This document shows, one piece after another, positions 19,077 to 28,761 of a DNA stretch of 64,000 nt. The stretch lies in assembly GCF_030165005.1 (NCBI RefSeq), contig NZ_JASNNW010000006.1:238007-302006 (forward strand), read 5' to 3'. The translations under genes and the position numbers were made by a program. The notes beneath the pieces were generated by a model that saw nothing but the letters and a program-made list of their open reading frames with translations, did not search any database and was not told the DNA's origin. Each line of letters starts with the position of its first letter. Position 1 is the first letter of the stretch. The DNA is from Blastococcus capsensis. GTDB taxonomy: Bacteria; Actinomycetota; Actinomycetes; Mycobacteriales; Geodermatophilaceae.

Positions 19077-19967
19077 TCAGCTCGTGGTGAGGAGCGTCAG
19101 CTCGCTGACCTTCCACTCGCCGTCGGTCTGCACCAGGCCGACCTGCACCGTCTGCACGCAGGACTGCGCGCCCTCGGGGGTGACCTGGCACTCCGAGCCC
19201 TCGGGAGCCGGCTGGGTGCCGCTGTTCACCGACTCGACGACGTACTGGCCGAACACCACGAGGGTCGCGGTGTCCTGGGCCTCGCCGACCTGCTGCAGCC
19301 CGATGTCGAGCACCTCGTACCGGGTGGTCGCCGAGACCTGCTCGTAGGTGTCGATGATCCCGCCCTGGGTGAGGTCCCGCTCGTACTGGTCGCGCAGGTC
19401 GCCGGTGAGCGCGTCGAGCTTGCCCTGGACGCTGCCCTCGGAGTCCTCGTAGTCGTAGGCGTAGATCGCCTCGATCCCGCTGCGGGCGGCGACGAAGATC
19501 GCCGGGTCCACGTGTGCCGGGTTCAGCCGCTGCCACAGCAGCACCCCGGCACCAGCGGCGGCGGGCACGCACAGCAGCGCCAGGACCAGCACGGCCGCCG
19601 GGAGACGCCGTCCCACCGTGCCGGCCGGGGCCGGGTCCGCACCCCGGGCGGAGTCCCTCGCCGACCGGCTCGGCCGGGCACGAGCCGTCACACGGGGGCG
19701 ATCGGTGCGCCCTGCGGGCGCCGGTTCCGCCGCGGACGGCGCGACCACCGGGGGCTGCGCCACGCCCAGCGGCTCGGATCCGGTCACCGGATCCGGACAT
19801 GCCTCCGGGGCCACCGGTGGCCGGCCCGGCTCTGCCGTCTCGTCGCGGTCGCGGCGGCTGCCCGCGACACGGGGCCGCGGACCGGGGCGGGCGCCGGTCC
19901 GCGGACGGGCTCGCGGCGTCGGCCGGGACCGGTCGTCCGGCATGCGGCCCTCGGGGAGGTCAGTCAT
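19077..19967 (-). CDS. Mce-associated membrane protein (second)
   Basis: A 296-residue product with a long basic Pro/Arg/Ala-rich cytoplasmic N-terminus (about 1-115), one membrane segment (VLVLALLCVPAAAGAGVLLW, about 122-141) and an outside domain of about 150 residues ending in WKVSELTLL. This is the NTF2-like layout of Mce-associated (Mas) proteins, which accompany MceA-F. Cys residues near 250 and 260 in the outside domain could form a disulfide. The start overlaps the upstream gene by 8 bases. It is the last gene of the mce operon. Confidence 0.75.
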   Translation of the reverse strand: MTDLPEGRMPDDRSRPTPRARPRTGARPGPRPRVAGSRRDRDETAEPGRPPVAPEACPDPVTGSEPLGVAQPPVVAPSAAEPAPAGRTDRPRVTARARPSRSARDSARGADPAPAGTVGRRLPAAVLVLALLCVPAAAGAGVLLWQRLNPAHVDPAIFVAARSGIEAIYAYDYEDSEGSVQGKLDALTGDLRDQYERDLTQGGIIDTYEQVSATTRYEVLDIGLQQVGEAQDTATLVVFGQYVVESVNSGTQPAPEGSECQVTPEGAQSCVQTVQVGLVQTDGEWKVSELTLLTTS

Positions 19968-20589
19968 CGCCGCCGGCTCCCGTTCCCGTGATCCCGGACA
20001 GGAGCCAGCGCCCGTCCTCCTTCGCCAGTTCCACCTGGATGCGGTAGCGCGAAATCTGCGCCTGCGGGCTCGCCGTGCTCTCCTGCGCCGACTGGATGAC
20101 CATCAGGACGGTGGCGTCATCGCCGCCGGCACGGGTGACACCGGCCCCCACGACCTCGGTGTTCACCACGGCCTGCAGGTCGGTGATCTGCTGACGACGG
20201 CTGTCGAGCTCGGCCACCGACTCCTCGCGGAGATCCCCGGTGGCGACCCGCCTGATCTGCTCGATGTCGTCGTCGAGGGTCAGGTGGTCGAAGGAGGTCA
20301 GGTCGACGACGCCCGACCGCGCCGCCTGCAGCGCCTCGGCGTAGTCGCCGGTGCGGACGGCGGACTCCCCCGGCCGGGTGGTCCACAGGAATGCGGCGGC
20401 GGCGAGGAGCAGGACCAGCAGCGCGACCAGGATCGGGACGAGGGGCAGGGACAGCCGGCCGCGCGACCGGTTCCCCGCCGGGCCGCCGACGTCACGCGGC
20501 GCCGTCCCGTCGGCGCGCTCGTCACCGGGAGACGAGGAGGCCACGGATTCCGCCTCGTCCCGAGCACGTGCCTGCGTTTCGCTCGTCAC
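19960..20589 (-). CDS. Mce-associated membrane protein (first)
   Basis: 209 residues from the GTG at 20589 (MTSETQARARDE), with GAGGAG about 10 bases upstream. Layout: polar N-terminus, one membrane segment near 48-68 (VPILVALLVLLLAAAAFLW), then an extracytoplasmic NTF2-like domain with LRRVATGDLREE-type helices and DGRWLLSGITG at the end. It is the family partner of the next gene, probably a scaffold of the Mce complex. It lies 52 bases after mceF. Confidence 0.78.
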   Translation of the reverse strand: MTSETQARARDEAESVASSSPGDERADGTAPRDVGGPAGNRSRGRLSLPLVPILVALLVLLLAAAAFLWTTRPGESAVRTGDYAEALQAARSGVVDLTSFDHLTLDDDIEQIRRVATGDLREESVAELDSRRQQITDLQAVVNTEVVGAGVTRAGGDDATVLMVIQSAQESTASPQAQISRYRIQVELAKEDGRWLLSGITGTGAGGDD

Positions 20590-20641
20590 CCGGGCGATTC
20601 TCCTCGTCCTTGACCGGTGTGGGCCTGCGGCGAGCCGCAAG

Positions 20642-21916
20642 TCAGCCCGTAAGGGTGGCGATCGGCGTGGCCTGGAGCAGTTCGCTGACCAGGTCGGGAA
20701 GCGCCGTGGTCGGCAGTGGACCGCCCGCTCCCGCCTCTTCCTGCGGGGTGGTCGTGCCGCGGCCGCCGTCCCGCCCGATGTTCTGCGCGCCGCGGATGTT
20801 CGAGCCGTTCTCGTCGTAGCCGTCGTCCGGCTGCGGGTCGACGCCGTTGGCCACCTGGCAGCGGATGGCGTCGGTGTCCACGTTCTCGACCGCGCCGCGG
20901 GTGGGCGTGCTGCTGCTGGGGACGTAGCCGGACGTGCACGCGTGCGGCTCCCCGGCGTTGAGCACGAAGCCGAAGTGCGAACGCAGCACGCCGTCCTCGT
21001 CGCGGCGGACGACGGTGAAGCCGCCGGTGACGGCATCGGGATAGGTGACGAGCATCTGCCGGACGCCGTCCAGCCGAGGGATCTGCACCTCGTTGAGGAC
21101 GTCCAGGTTCCGGACGAGGGATCCCAGGCCCGGGCCGGCCTCCTCCACTAGGTCCTGCAGCGACTGGCCCGCGTCGGGCGCGTTCACCAGGAGGGTGCGC
21201 AGATCCGGGTCCATCTCCGCCAGCGTGTCGGTGAACAGCCGCAGGTCCGACGCCCACTGGCGGATCGCGGTGCGGCTCTCCCGCTGGGTGTCGAGGACGG
21301 TCTGACCGTCCCGGATGAGCTGGAGGCTCTCCGGCAGCGACTCCTGAGCCCGGGCCAGGAGCAGGTCGCCGTTGTCGATCAGCCGCCCGAGGTCTTCCCC
21401 CGCCCCCTCGAAGGCCCGCCCGAGCTCCTCGATCACGATCCGCAGGTTCTCGGGGTCGATCGACCCGACGAACTGGTCCAGGTTCAGCAGCATCTGCTCC
21501 ACCGGCACGGGGATGCTGGTGCGCTGCTCCGGGATGACCGACCCGTCCTCCAGGTAGGGCTCGCCTGCGCTGGTGGGCCGCAGGATGACGTACTGCTCCC
21601 CCACCGCGCTGCGGGTCGCGACCGCCGCCTCGGTGTAGGCCGGGATGGGTGCGGCGCCGGGATCGATCCGGAGAACCACGCGCACGCCGTCCTCGATGAC
21701 CTGCATGTCGGTGACCCGGCCGACCGCGACACCCCGGTAGGTGACCTCGGCGTTGACGAAGATCCCCCCGGAATCGCGGAAGTCGGCCGCCACCTCGTAC
21801 CCGCCGCCCAGCAGGACCCGGTCCAGCCCCACGTACTTGAACCCCAGGTAGGCCATGCCCATGACGGCCAGGGTGGCGAAGGCCAGCAGCTTCAGCCTGG
21901 TGCTGCGGGTGATCAC
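20642..21916 (-). CDS. MCE family protein MceF
   Basis: A 424-residue subunit of the Mce lipid-import tube. It has an N-terminal membrane anchor (LLAFATLAVMGMAYLGFKYV), an MCE/MlaD beta-barrel domain (about 38-115, with RGVAVGRVTDMQV and SAVGEQYVILRPT), a long helical domain to about 290, and a polar C-terminal tail rich in Gly, Gln and Thr. It overlaps mceE by 4 bases. The A-F letter is inferred from its position in the six-gene set. Confidence 0.85.
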   Translation of the reverse strand: MITRSTRLKLLAFATLAVMGMAYLGFKYVGLDRVLLGGGYEVAADFRDSGGIFVNAEVTYRGVAVGRVTDMQVIEDGVRVVLRIDPGAAPIPAYTEAAVATRSAVGEQYVILRPTSAGEPYLEDGSVIPEQRTSIPVPVEQMLLNLDQFVGSIDPENLRIVIEELGRAFEGAGEDLGRLIDNGDLLLARAQESLPESLQLIRDGQTVLDTQRESRTAIRQWASDLRLFTDTLAEMDPDLRTLLVNAPDAGQSLQDLVEEAGPGLGSLVRNLDVLNEVQIPRLDGVRQMLVTYPDAVTGGFTVVRRDEDGVLRSHFGFVLNAGEPHACTSGYVPSSSTPTRGAVENVDTDAIRCQVANGVDPQPDDGYDENGSNIRGAQNIGRDGGRGTTTPQEEAGAGGPLPTTALPDLVSELLQATPIATLTG

Positions 21917-23190
21917 GGCCCCACCTCCGTCACGGGCGGCAGGCCGAGGCGGCCCACCGGCTGGTCGACGCCGGAAACCTGCTCCAGGATCCGGCCCGCG
22001 ATGCCGCCGAGCCCGGACGGCCCCTCACCCGACGAGGTCGGCGTCGTCGGAGGAGAACCGCCGGGGCCGCCGCCGGCCTGGCCGCCGCCGCCTTCGACGC
22101 CGCACCTGCCCTGCGTGAGCGCCTCCTCCAGCGGCAGTTCCTGCAGCGCGCCGTTCTGGTCGACGACGTACCGGCACAGCAGGTGCGTCAGGTCCAGGTC
22201 CACCGTTGCGGTCATGTTGGTGAACAGGGCCGTGCCGCCGGACTGGGCCTGCCGGTAGTTCAGCGCCGAGAGGGAGCTGTCCGGGAACGGATAGGTCAGC
22301 AGCAGTTCCAGCGAGTTGGCGAGATCCGGCCCCGCCGCGGCCAGCTGGCTGAGGATCGGCTGCAGCAGTTCCAGGTCCTCGACCGTGTTGGCTGCCGACT
22401 GGTTGATGATCCGCGTCCCGACGTCGCCCAGCCGGGCCAGGCCCTCGAGCATCGACACGAGCAGGTCGCGCTGCTCGTTGATGACGTCGAGGCCCGGTCC
22501 GATGGTGTCCAGGGCGTTCTCGATCGTCGCGGTGCGGTCGGCCAGCGTGGCCGACAGCTCGTCGGCACGGTCGAGCGCCCGGTTGATCTCGGCCTTCTGG
22601 GCGTCGAGGCCACCGATGAAGGTGTCGAGCTGGTCGAGGGTGTCCTTGATCTCGGCCTCCCGCCCCTCCAGCGCGTTCCCGAGCTCGCGGTTGATCGTCT
22701 GGAGCTGGGTCAGCCCGCCGCCGTTGAGCACGAGCGACAGCGCACCGAGCAGCTCCTCCACCTCGACGTTCCGGTTCGTGCGCTCGAGCGGGATCCGGGG
22801 CTCCTCCCGCAGGCTGCCCTCCGGTTCCTGGTTGCCGGGGGGAGCCAGCTCCACGTACTTCTCGCCGAGCAGCGACGACTGCTGGATCGCCGCGACCGCG
22901 TTGGCCGGCAGGTCGACGTTGCCGTTGACCTCGACCGTCACGACCGCGGTCCAGTTCTCCTCGTCCAGCTCGATGGAGCCCACCTGGCCGACCGGCACGT
23001 CGGCGACCCGCACGCCGGACTGCGGCACGAGGTCGAGGACGTCGAGGAACTCGATCTCGACCGTGTAGGGGTCGTCGCCGGTGTCGGCCCCTCCGGGCAG
23101 GTCGAACGAGTAGGCCCCCCGGAAGCCGCAGCCGCCCAGCAGCACGGTCGCGGCCGCCAGTGCGACCGCGCGGTGCAGCCGCCGGCTCAT
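21913..23190 (-). CDS. MCE family lipoprotein MceE
   Basis: 425 residues. The signal peptide ends in a lipobox, VLLGGC, with the lipidated Cys at position 21, as expected for the MceE (LprK-like) subunit. An MCE domain follows (about 42-115, with VADVPVGQVGSIELD and LLGEKYVELAP), then a helical region and a Gly/Pro-rich tail. Four-base overlaps with both neighbours mark a tightly coupled operon. Confidence 0.87.
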   Translation of the reverse strand: MSRRLHRAVALAAATVLLGGCGFRGAYSFDLPGGADTGDDPYTVEIEFLDVLDLVPQSGVRVADVPVGQVGSIELDEENWTAVVTVEVNGNVDLPANAVAAIQQSSLLGEKYVELAPPGNQEPEGSLREEPRIPLERTNRNVEVEELLGALSLVLNGGGLTQLQTINRELGNALEGREAEIKDTLDQLDTFIGGLDAQKAEINRALDRADELSATLADRTATIENALDTIGPGLDVINEQRDLLVSMLEGLARLGDVGTRIINQSAANTVEDLELLQPILSQLAAAGPDLANSLELLLTYPFPDSSLSALNYRQAQSGGTALFTNMTATVDLDLTHLLCRYVVDQNGALQELPLEEALTQGRCGVEGGGGQAGGGPGGSPPTTPTSSGEGPSGLGGIAGRILEQVSGVDQPVGRLGLPPVTEVGP

Positions 23191-24434
23191 CGGGCACCCA
23201 CCGGGGAGACCGGCACCAGGCCCGGCAGCAGGCTGCCCCCACCACCGCCACCACCCGCGGCGCCCAGGAGGGCCCGCCGGAGCTCCTCGTAGTCGGGCTG
23301 CCCGTTGCCGTTCAGGTCGTCGAGGCTGCCGTCGGCGTTCGCGTCCCCGGAGAGCAGCCGCGCGCAGATCTGCTGGGTCGCATCGCGCAGCGGCGCGGTG
23401 GGGTCGACCGGCAGCGGCAGGTCGGCCGTCAGGTCCACCCGGCCCACCTGGGCGAGGACGCCGCAGACGACCACCTCGGCGTTGAGCGAGCCCAGCCCGT
23501 TGTCCCGCGTGTCGAGGGTGCCGTAGTCGGGGTTGTAGGCCCGCGCCAGGTTGCCCAGCGCGGCCGGAGCCACGTCGAGCACCTCGGCGAGCTTGGCCCG
23601 CTGCTGCACCAGGACCAGGGTCACGTCGGCCAGCCGGTCGACGTTCGTGGTGAGCAGCGTGGTGTTGTCCCGCACGAACCCGGCGACGTTCCCCAGGGCG
23701 TCGGTGAGCAGCGCGACGGCCTCCTGCAGGTCCTGCCGCTCGCTGGCCAGCAGATCGGCCACCGCAGCCATGTTCGCGTTGAACTGGCCGACCTGCGCGT
23801 CGATCGTGGCCAGCGCCGAGGTGAAGGTCTGCAGGTTCTCCAACGAGCCGAACAGGTCGTCGCGGTTCTCCGCGAGGGTCTCCACGGCCTGGGAGAACCC
23901 GGTGAGGGTGCGGTTCAGCGCCGCACCGTTGCCCTCCAGGTTGGCCGCCCCGACGTCGACGAGGTCCGACAACGCGCCGTTCCGGTTGGCCCCGTCGGGC
24001 CCCAGCGCGGCGGACAGTTCGTCCAGGGCGCCGTAGACGGCGTCGAGCTCCACCGGGATGGCGGTGCGGTCCAGCGGGATCTCCGCGCCGTCGCCCATGG
24101 TGGGGCCGCCGTCGTAGACCGGCGCCAGCTGCACGTACCGGTCGGACACCAGGGACGGCGCCAGGACGATCGCGTCGGCCTCGGCGGGAACGTCGTAGTC
24201 GTCGTCGATGCTCATCTCCACCCGGACCTTGTCGCCCAGCGGCTCGATGTCGTCGACGGTGCCGATCGGGATGCCGAGCACCCGGACGTCCGACCCGGGG
24301 TAGAGGCCGACAGTCTCGGTGAACCAGGCGGTCACCCGGTACTGGCCGGCCGGGCGCAGGACCGTCCAGCCGAGCGCGACCAGGAGCACCAGGGCCGCAG
24401 CCAGCGCGACACCGCGCTGCAGGGCGCCGCTCAT
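23187..24434 (-). CDS. MCE family protein MceD
   Basis: 415 residues: an N-terminal signal anchor (LAAALVLLVALGWTVL), an MCE domain (about 30-110, with YPGSDVRVLGIPIGTVDDI and VSDRYVQLAPV), a long helical segment, and a C-terminal tail containing a run of Gly before residue 400. Around residue 365-380 the tail reads ANADGSLDDLNGNGQPDYEE, which resembles a dockerin or EF-hand-type calcium loop and is unusual in MceD. Confidence 0.84.
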   Translation of the reverse strand: MSGALQRGVALAAALVLLVALGWTVLRPAGQYRVTAWFTETVGLYPGSDVRVLGIPIGTVDDIEPLGDKVRVEMSIDDDYDVPAEADAIVLAPSLVSDRYVQLAPVYDGGPTMGDGAEIPLDRTAIPVELDAVYGALDELSAALGPDGANRNGALSDLVDVGAANLEGNGAALNRTLTGFSQAVETLAENRDDLFGSLENLQTFTSALATIDAQVGQFNANMAAVADLLASERQDLQEAVALLTDALGNVAGFVRDNTTLLTTNVDRLADVTLVLVQQRAKLAEVLDVAPAALGNLARAYNPDYGTLDTRDNGLGSLNAEVVVCGVLAQVGRVDLTADLPLPVDPTAPLRDATQQICARLLSGDANADGSLDDLNGNGQPDYEELRRALLGAAGGGGGGGSLLPGLVPVSPVGAR

Positions 24435-25459
24435 TCCTGTCCTCCCGGGGTGCAGCCGGTCACGGACGTGCCGGCCGCCGTGCAGGCGGCCGTGCCCACG
24501 ATGGTGGGCAGCAGGTCGTTGACGAAGCTGTCGAACCAGCGCCCGTTGCCGAGCGTGTTGGTGAAGACCCGGACGAAGGGCGCCAGCTCTTTCACCGTCT
24601 GGGCCAGCGCGGCCCGGTTGCGCGACAGGATGTCGGTGACCCGGGACAGCTGCTGCAGCGCCGGCGTCAGCGCCTCGCGGTTGTCGTCGACCAGCCCGGA
24701 GAGCTGACGGGCGAGCTCCTGGGTGCTGGTCAGGATCGAGTCGATCAGCTCGCGCCGCTCCTGCACCTCGGCGAGCAGGGTGTTGGAGTCGAGGATCAGC
24801 TGGGTGAACTCCCCGTTGCGGTCGGCGAGCACCTGGGTCACCTGACGGGTCGCCCCCAGCAGCTCCCGCAGCTGCGCGTCGCGGGAGGCGATGGTGTCCG
24901 ACAGCCTGGCCAGCCCCTGGAGCGAGGTCCGCACCTCCTCCGGGGTCTCGGCGAAGGTCTCCGCCAGCACCTCGAAGCTGGCGGCGAGCTGTGCGGTGTC
25001 GACCTCCTGAACCGTGGAGGAGAGATCGGCGAAGGCCTCGACGACGTCGTACGGCGACGCCGTCCGCTCCAGCGGGATGCGCTCCTCGGGATCGAGTGCC
25101 TGGGAACCCCGCGGGACCAGCGCCACGTACTTGGCACCGAGCACCGTCTCGATCTTGATCGCCGCCTCCGAGCGGTCCCCGACGAAGGCGTCCTTCACCC
25201 GGAACTCGACGGTCACGGCACCGTCCTCAAGGGCGAGGCTCTCGACCGTGCCGACCTTGACCCCCGCGACCCGCACCGGGTCGTCGGCCTGGAGGCCGGC
25301 GGCCTCGGAGAACTGCGCCCGGTAGACGGTGCCGCCCCCGATCAGCGGCAGGGACTGCGCGTTGAAGGCCAGGAACACCAGGACGGCGATGAGGCCCAGG
25401 CTGACCGCACCGATGGTCACCGGGTTGCGGTCCCGGAAGTTCCTGGACTGGCGGGCCAT
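24431..25459 (-). CDS. MCE family protein MceC
   Basis: 342 residues from the ATG at 25459, which overlaps the mceB stop (ATGA). It has an N-terminal anchor (IGAVSLGLIAVLVFLAF), an MCE domain (about 38-118, with DPVRVAGVKVGTVESL and LGAKYVALVPRG), a helical domain, and a short Cys-containing end. It is shorter than MceD-F, as is common for the C subunit. Confidence 0.85.
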   Translation of the reverse strand: MARQSRNFRDRNPVTIGAVSLGLIAVLVFLAFNAQSLPLIGGGTVYRAQFSEAAGLQADDPVRVAGVKVGTVESLALEDGAVTVEFRVKDAFVGDRSEAAIKIETVLGAKYVALVPRGSQALDPEERIPLERTASPYDVVEAFADLSSTVQEVDTAQLAASFEVLAETFAETPEEVRTSLQGLARLSDTIASRDAQLRELLGATRQVTQVLADRNGEFTQLILDSNTLLAEVQERRELIDSILTSTQELARQLSGLVDDNREALTPALQQLSRVTDILSRNRAALAQTVKELAPFVRVFTNTLGNGRWFDSFVNDLLPTIVGTAACTAAGTSVTGCTPGGQE

Positions 25460-26523
25460 CAGCTGCACCCCTCTGCGCCGCTCTCGAACTCGAACGCCCG
25501 GGCCACCGGCTGCCCGTCCGGGTCGAGCGGGGTGGCGGGCAGGGTGACCGTTCCACCGGCACGGCACATGAAGAAGTTGAACCAGCTGCCGTTGATGGCG
25601 GTGCGCGTCGTGAGGTCGAGCTTGGCCGGCGCCGTCTGCAGGAAGCGCTCCACCACGTCGCCGGTGTCGGCCAGGTTCCCGGCCAGGGCATCGAGGGCCT
25701 GGATGTCGGCGGTCAGCGGCGCCCGCGCCTCCTGCAGGAAGCCGCTGGTGGCCACCGCGAGCTCGTCGATGGTCTGCAGGGAGTCGAAGATGACCTCCCG
25801 GTCACCGGCCAGACCGGTGACGAACTGCTGGAGGCTCACCACCAGGTTCGACAGCTGCTGGTCCCGGGCCGCCAGCGTGCCCATCACGGTCGTGAGGTTG
25901 TCGATCACGTTGCCGATCACCTGGTCCCGGTCGGCGAGGCTGCTGGTCAGCGAGCCGACGTGCGCCAGCAGGCTCTCGACGGTCCCGCCCTCGCCCTGGA
26001 ATACCTGGATGATCTCGAACGAGACCCGGTTCACGTCCGCCGCGGAGAGCGCCTGCAGGAGTGGCTGGAAGCCGCCGAACAGCACCGTGAGGTCCAGGGC
26101 GCTCGTCGTCCGGGCCAGCGGGATGACCGCCCCCTCCTCGAGGGTCTCCCCACCCGAGCCCTCCCCCTCGGTGAGCGCGACGTACCGCTGCCCCACCAGG
26201 TTGCGGTAGCGGATGGTCGCCTCGACCGCCTTCGGGAGCGGGACGTCGGCACTGACCTCCAGCTCCACCTCGGCCACCGGGCGGTCCGTGCCCTCACCCA
26301 GGCCGATGCCGGCCACCTGGCCGACACGCACGCCGGCGATGCGGACCTCGTCGCCCTCCACCAGTCCGGCGACGTCGGTGAACTGCGCCCGGTAGGTCAG
26401 CTGCTCGCCGTAGCCGGCGTTGGTGATGGTGGAGATGAGCACGTACGCCGCCATCATGGTGACCACCGCGAACGCCACCAGCTTTCCCAGCGGCCCGCCG
26501 AGGCCGCGGAACTGGCCCTTCAT
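25459..26523 (-). CDS. MCE family protein MceB
   Basis: 354 residues starting MKGQFRGLGGPLGKL at 26523. It has a membrane anchor (LVAFAVVTMMAAYVLIS), an MCE domain (about 38-120, with DEVRIAGVRVGQVAGI and LVGQRYVALTEG), a helical domain and a C-terminal region with GSWFNFFMCRAGG. It overlaps mceA by 4 bases. Confidence 0.86.
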   Translation of the reverse strand: MKGQFRGLGGPLGKLVAFAVVTMMAAYVLISTITNAGYGEQLTYRAQFTDVAGLVEGDEVRIAGVRVGQVAGIGLGEGTDRPVAEVELEVSADVPLPKAVEATIRYRNLVGQRYVALTEGEGSGGETLEEGAVIPLARTTSALDLTVLFGGFQPLLQALSAADVNRVSFEIIQVFQGEGGTVESLLAHVGSLTSSLADRDQVIGNVIDNLTTVMGTLAARDQQLSNLVVSLQQFVTGLAGDREVIFDSLQTIDELAVATSGFLQEARAPLTADIQALDALAGNLADTGDVVERFLQTAPAKLDLTTRTAINGSWFNFFMCRAGGTVTLPATPLDPDGQPVARAFEFESGAEGCS

Positions 26524-27884
26524 CGCAGCATCACGCTCTTCCCGCGCAGGATCGGAGCCAGGGTGGCGGCGCCGAGATCGGAGACGTCCCCGGGGTCGGC
26601 ACCTGTCTGGTACGCGAGGATGCTGCGCACGAAGTCGAGCTCGGCGGTCGAGCCGGCGAGCACGTCGGGCAGCGACCGCCCCGCCTGGGTGCGCGGCACG
26701 TTGTCCGGGTTGCCGCCGTCGTCGGCTCCGCCGCGGTAGCAGGCGGGCTGGGGCCGTTCCGCGCTCTCGGGTGACTGGACGCCGTCGTCGGGCGGGTACG
26801 GGCAGTAGTACTCCCCCGCCTGGGCCTGGGCGATCTCGGCGTCGATGTCGTCCAGCCCCAGGCAGTCGGGGGGCGCGGTGTCGGCGTAGACCGGCTGGTC
26901 GCCGGGCAGGTACGGGTTCCGCGGTGGGAACGTGAACGCGATGTTCAGGTTCAGTGCCGGGTCGCCGTCGGCCCCGAAGGTCTCGCCGATGCGGGGCACC
27001 GAACGGGTCAGGCCCTCCAGGAGGCACGGGTAGATCGGCGAGTACTCGGCGAACAGCCCGAGCACCGGCCGCGACGTCTCCGCCAGCGAGATCAGGTTGC
27101 GCTCGTTCCGCTCCAGGAAGTCCGCCGTGACGCCGGCCGAGCTGGTTCCGACCGTGAAGGTGCGGCGCAGCTGCTCGGCCTGGTCCACGACCGTCCGGTT
27201 GGTCACGGCCAGGTTGTCGAGCACCGCGAGCAGGTCGTCGGCGGCACCCTCGTACGTCTCGGCGAAGTCCGCCAGACCCGAGATGTCGGCCTGGAGTTCG
27301 GGGAGCACGGTGTTGATCTCCCCGAAGTAGTCCCCGGTCGCGGCCAGGTTGGCGCCGAGCGCGTCCCCGCGACCGCGCAGGGCATCGGCCACGGCGCCGA
27401 GGGTGAAGGAGAGGTCGTCGGGGTGCACCGCCTGCAGCAGCGGCAGCGTGTCGTCGATGACCCGCTGCAGCTCGATGGCGTTGCTGGTGCGGTCCTGACC
27501 GATGACGTCGCCGTCGGCCAGCCGCTCGTCGCCGACGTCCTCGGGCAGCTCGAGCGAGACGTAGCGCTCGCCGAACAGCGTCTTCGGCAGCAGCCGCGCG
27601 GTCACGTCGGCCGGGATCTGGTCGAGGTGCTCCGGGTCGATGGCCAGCTCGATGGTGGCCCCCTCGGCGCTGGCCTCCACCTCCCGGACGTCCCCGACGA
27701 TGACGCCGCGGACCTTGACGTCCGAGGCCTCCTGCAGCTGGTTGCCGGCGGTGTCGGTCTGCAGCGTGACGCGAGCGACCTCGGTGAAGGCCTTGTTGTA
27801 GACCGCCACCGACAGCCCCAGCAGGAGCGCCAGGACCACGAGGAAGGCCAGGCCCTGGAGTCGCATCCGGATCTTCGTGCTCAT
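26520..27884 (-). CDS. MCE family protein MceA
   Basis: 454 residues from the ATG at 27884 (MSTKIRMRLQGLAFLVV). It has a membrane anchor, an MCE domain (about 38-118, with ASDVKVRGVIVGDVREVE and LFGERYVSLELP), a long helical domain, and a C-terminal domain with Pro-rich loops and paired Cys residues (DCLGLDD, YYCPYPP). It is the first MCE gene after the permease genes. Confidence 0.87.
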   Translation of the reverse strand: MSTKIRMRLQGLAFLVVLALLLGLSVAVYNKAFTEVARVTLQTDTAGNQLQEASDVKVRGVIVGDVREVEASAEGATIELAIDPEHLDQIPADVTARLLPKTLFGERYVSLELPEDVGDERLADGDVIGQDRTSNAIELQRVIDDTLPLLQAVHPDDLSFTLGAVADALRGRGDALGANLAATGDYFGEINTVLPELQADISGLADFAETYEGAADDLLAVLDNLAVTNRTVVDQAEQLRRTFTVGTSSAGVTADFLERNERNLISLAETSRPVLGLFAEYSPIYPCLLEGLTRSVPRIGETFGADGDPALNLNIAFTFPPRNPYLPGDQPVYADTAPPDCLGLDDIDAEIAQAQAGEYYCPYPPDDGVQSPESAERPQPACYRGGADDGGNPDNVPRTQAGRSLPDVLAGSTAELDFVRSILAYQTGADPGDVSDLGAATLAPILRGKSVMLR

Positions 27885-27891
27885 CGTTCGT

Positions 27892-28761
27892 TCACCCCGC
27901 GATCCGGACGGTCGTGGTCGATCCCCAGATGGCCAGGGACAGGAACAGGTCGATGATGTTGATGGCAACGATCGAGAACCGCACCGCGCGGCCGACGGCC
28001 AGCCCGACACCCGCCGGGCCACCGCTCGCCCGGTAGCCGTAGTAGCAGTGGGTCAGGATGATCACCACGGCGAAGACGAGGACCTTCAGGAACGACCAGA
28101 GGACGTCCTCCGGTGGCAGGAACAGGTTGAAGTAGTGGTCGTAGGTGCCCGTGGACTGCCCGAAGGCCTGGGTCGCGATGGTGCGCGTCGCGAAGTAGCT
28201 GGTCAGCAGCCCCAGGACGTACAGCGGGATGACGGCGACGAAGCCGGCGATGATGCGGGTCGTCACGAGGAAGGGCAGCGACGGCACCCCCATGACCTCG
28301 AGGGCGTCGATCTCCTCGTTGATCCGCATGGCGCCGATCTGCGCGGTGAAGCCGCAGCCGACCGTCGCCGACAGCGCCAGGCCGGCCACCAGCGGTGCGA
28401 TCTCCCGGGTGTTGAAGTACGCCGAGAGGAATCCGGTGAACGCCGACGTCCCGAGCTGGTCGAGGGCCGCGTAGCCCTGCAGCCCCACCTCGGTGCCGGT
28501 GAAGAAGGAGAGGAAGGCGATGACGCCGACCGTGCCGCCGATGACGGCCAGCGCGCCGGTCCCGAAGGTCACCTCGGCGAGCAGGCGGAACGTCTCCCGC
28601 TTGTAGCGCCGCAGCGTCCGCGGCGCCCAGCCGAGCGCCCGGCCGTAGAAGCCGAGCTGGTCACCGAGGTCGTCGAGGGTGTCGAGGGGGCGGCGGTAGA
28701 CGACCCTCGCGAACCGTCGCGCACCGACCCGGATGCGGTCGACCGGAGAGAGCAGCGCCAT
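27892..28761 (-). CDS. YrbE/MlaE-type permease, subunit B
   Basis: 289 residues; the second permease of the Mce ABC importer in the inner membrane. Five or more hydrophobic segments and the MlaE signature TAQIGAMRINEEIDALEVMGV near residue 145-165. The longer frame to 29583 runs through yrbEA in another frame and is spurious. It starts at 28761, sharing one base with the yrbEA stop region. Confidence 0.9.
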   Translation of the reverse strand: MALLSPVDRIRVGARRFARVVYRRPLDTLDDLGDQLGFYGRALGWAPRTLRRYKRETFRLLAEVTFGTGALAVIGGTVGVIAFLSFFTGTEVGLQGYAALDQLGTSAFTGFLSAYFNTREIAPLVAGLALSATVGCGFTAQIGAMRINEEIDALEVMGVPSLPFLVTTRIIAGFVAVIPLYVLGLLTSYFATRTIATQAFGQSTGTYDHYFNLFLPPEDVLWSFLKVLVFAVVIILTHCYYGYRASGGPAGVGLAVGRAVRFSIVAINIIDLFLSLAIWGSTTTVRIAG

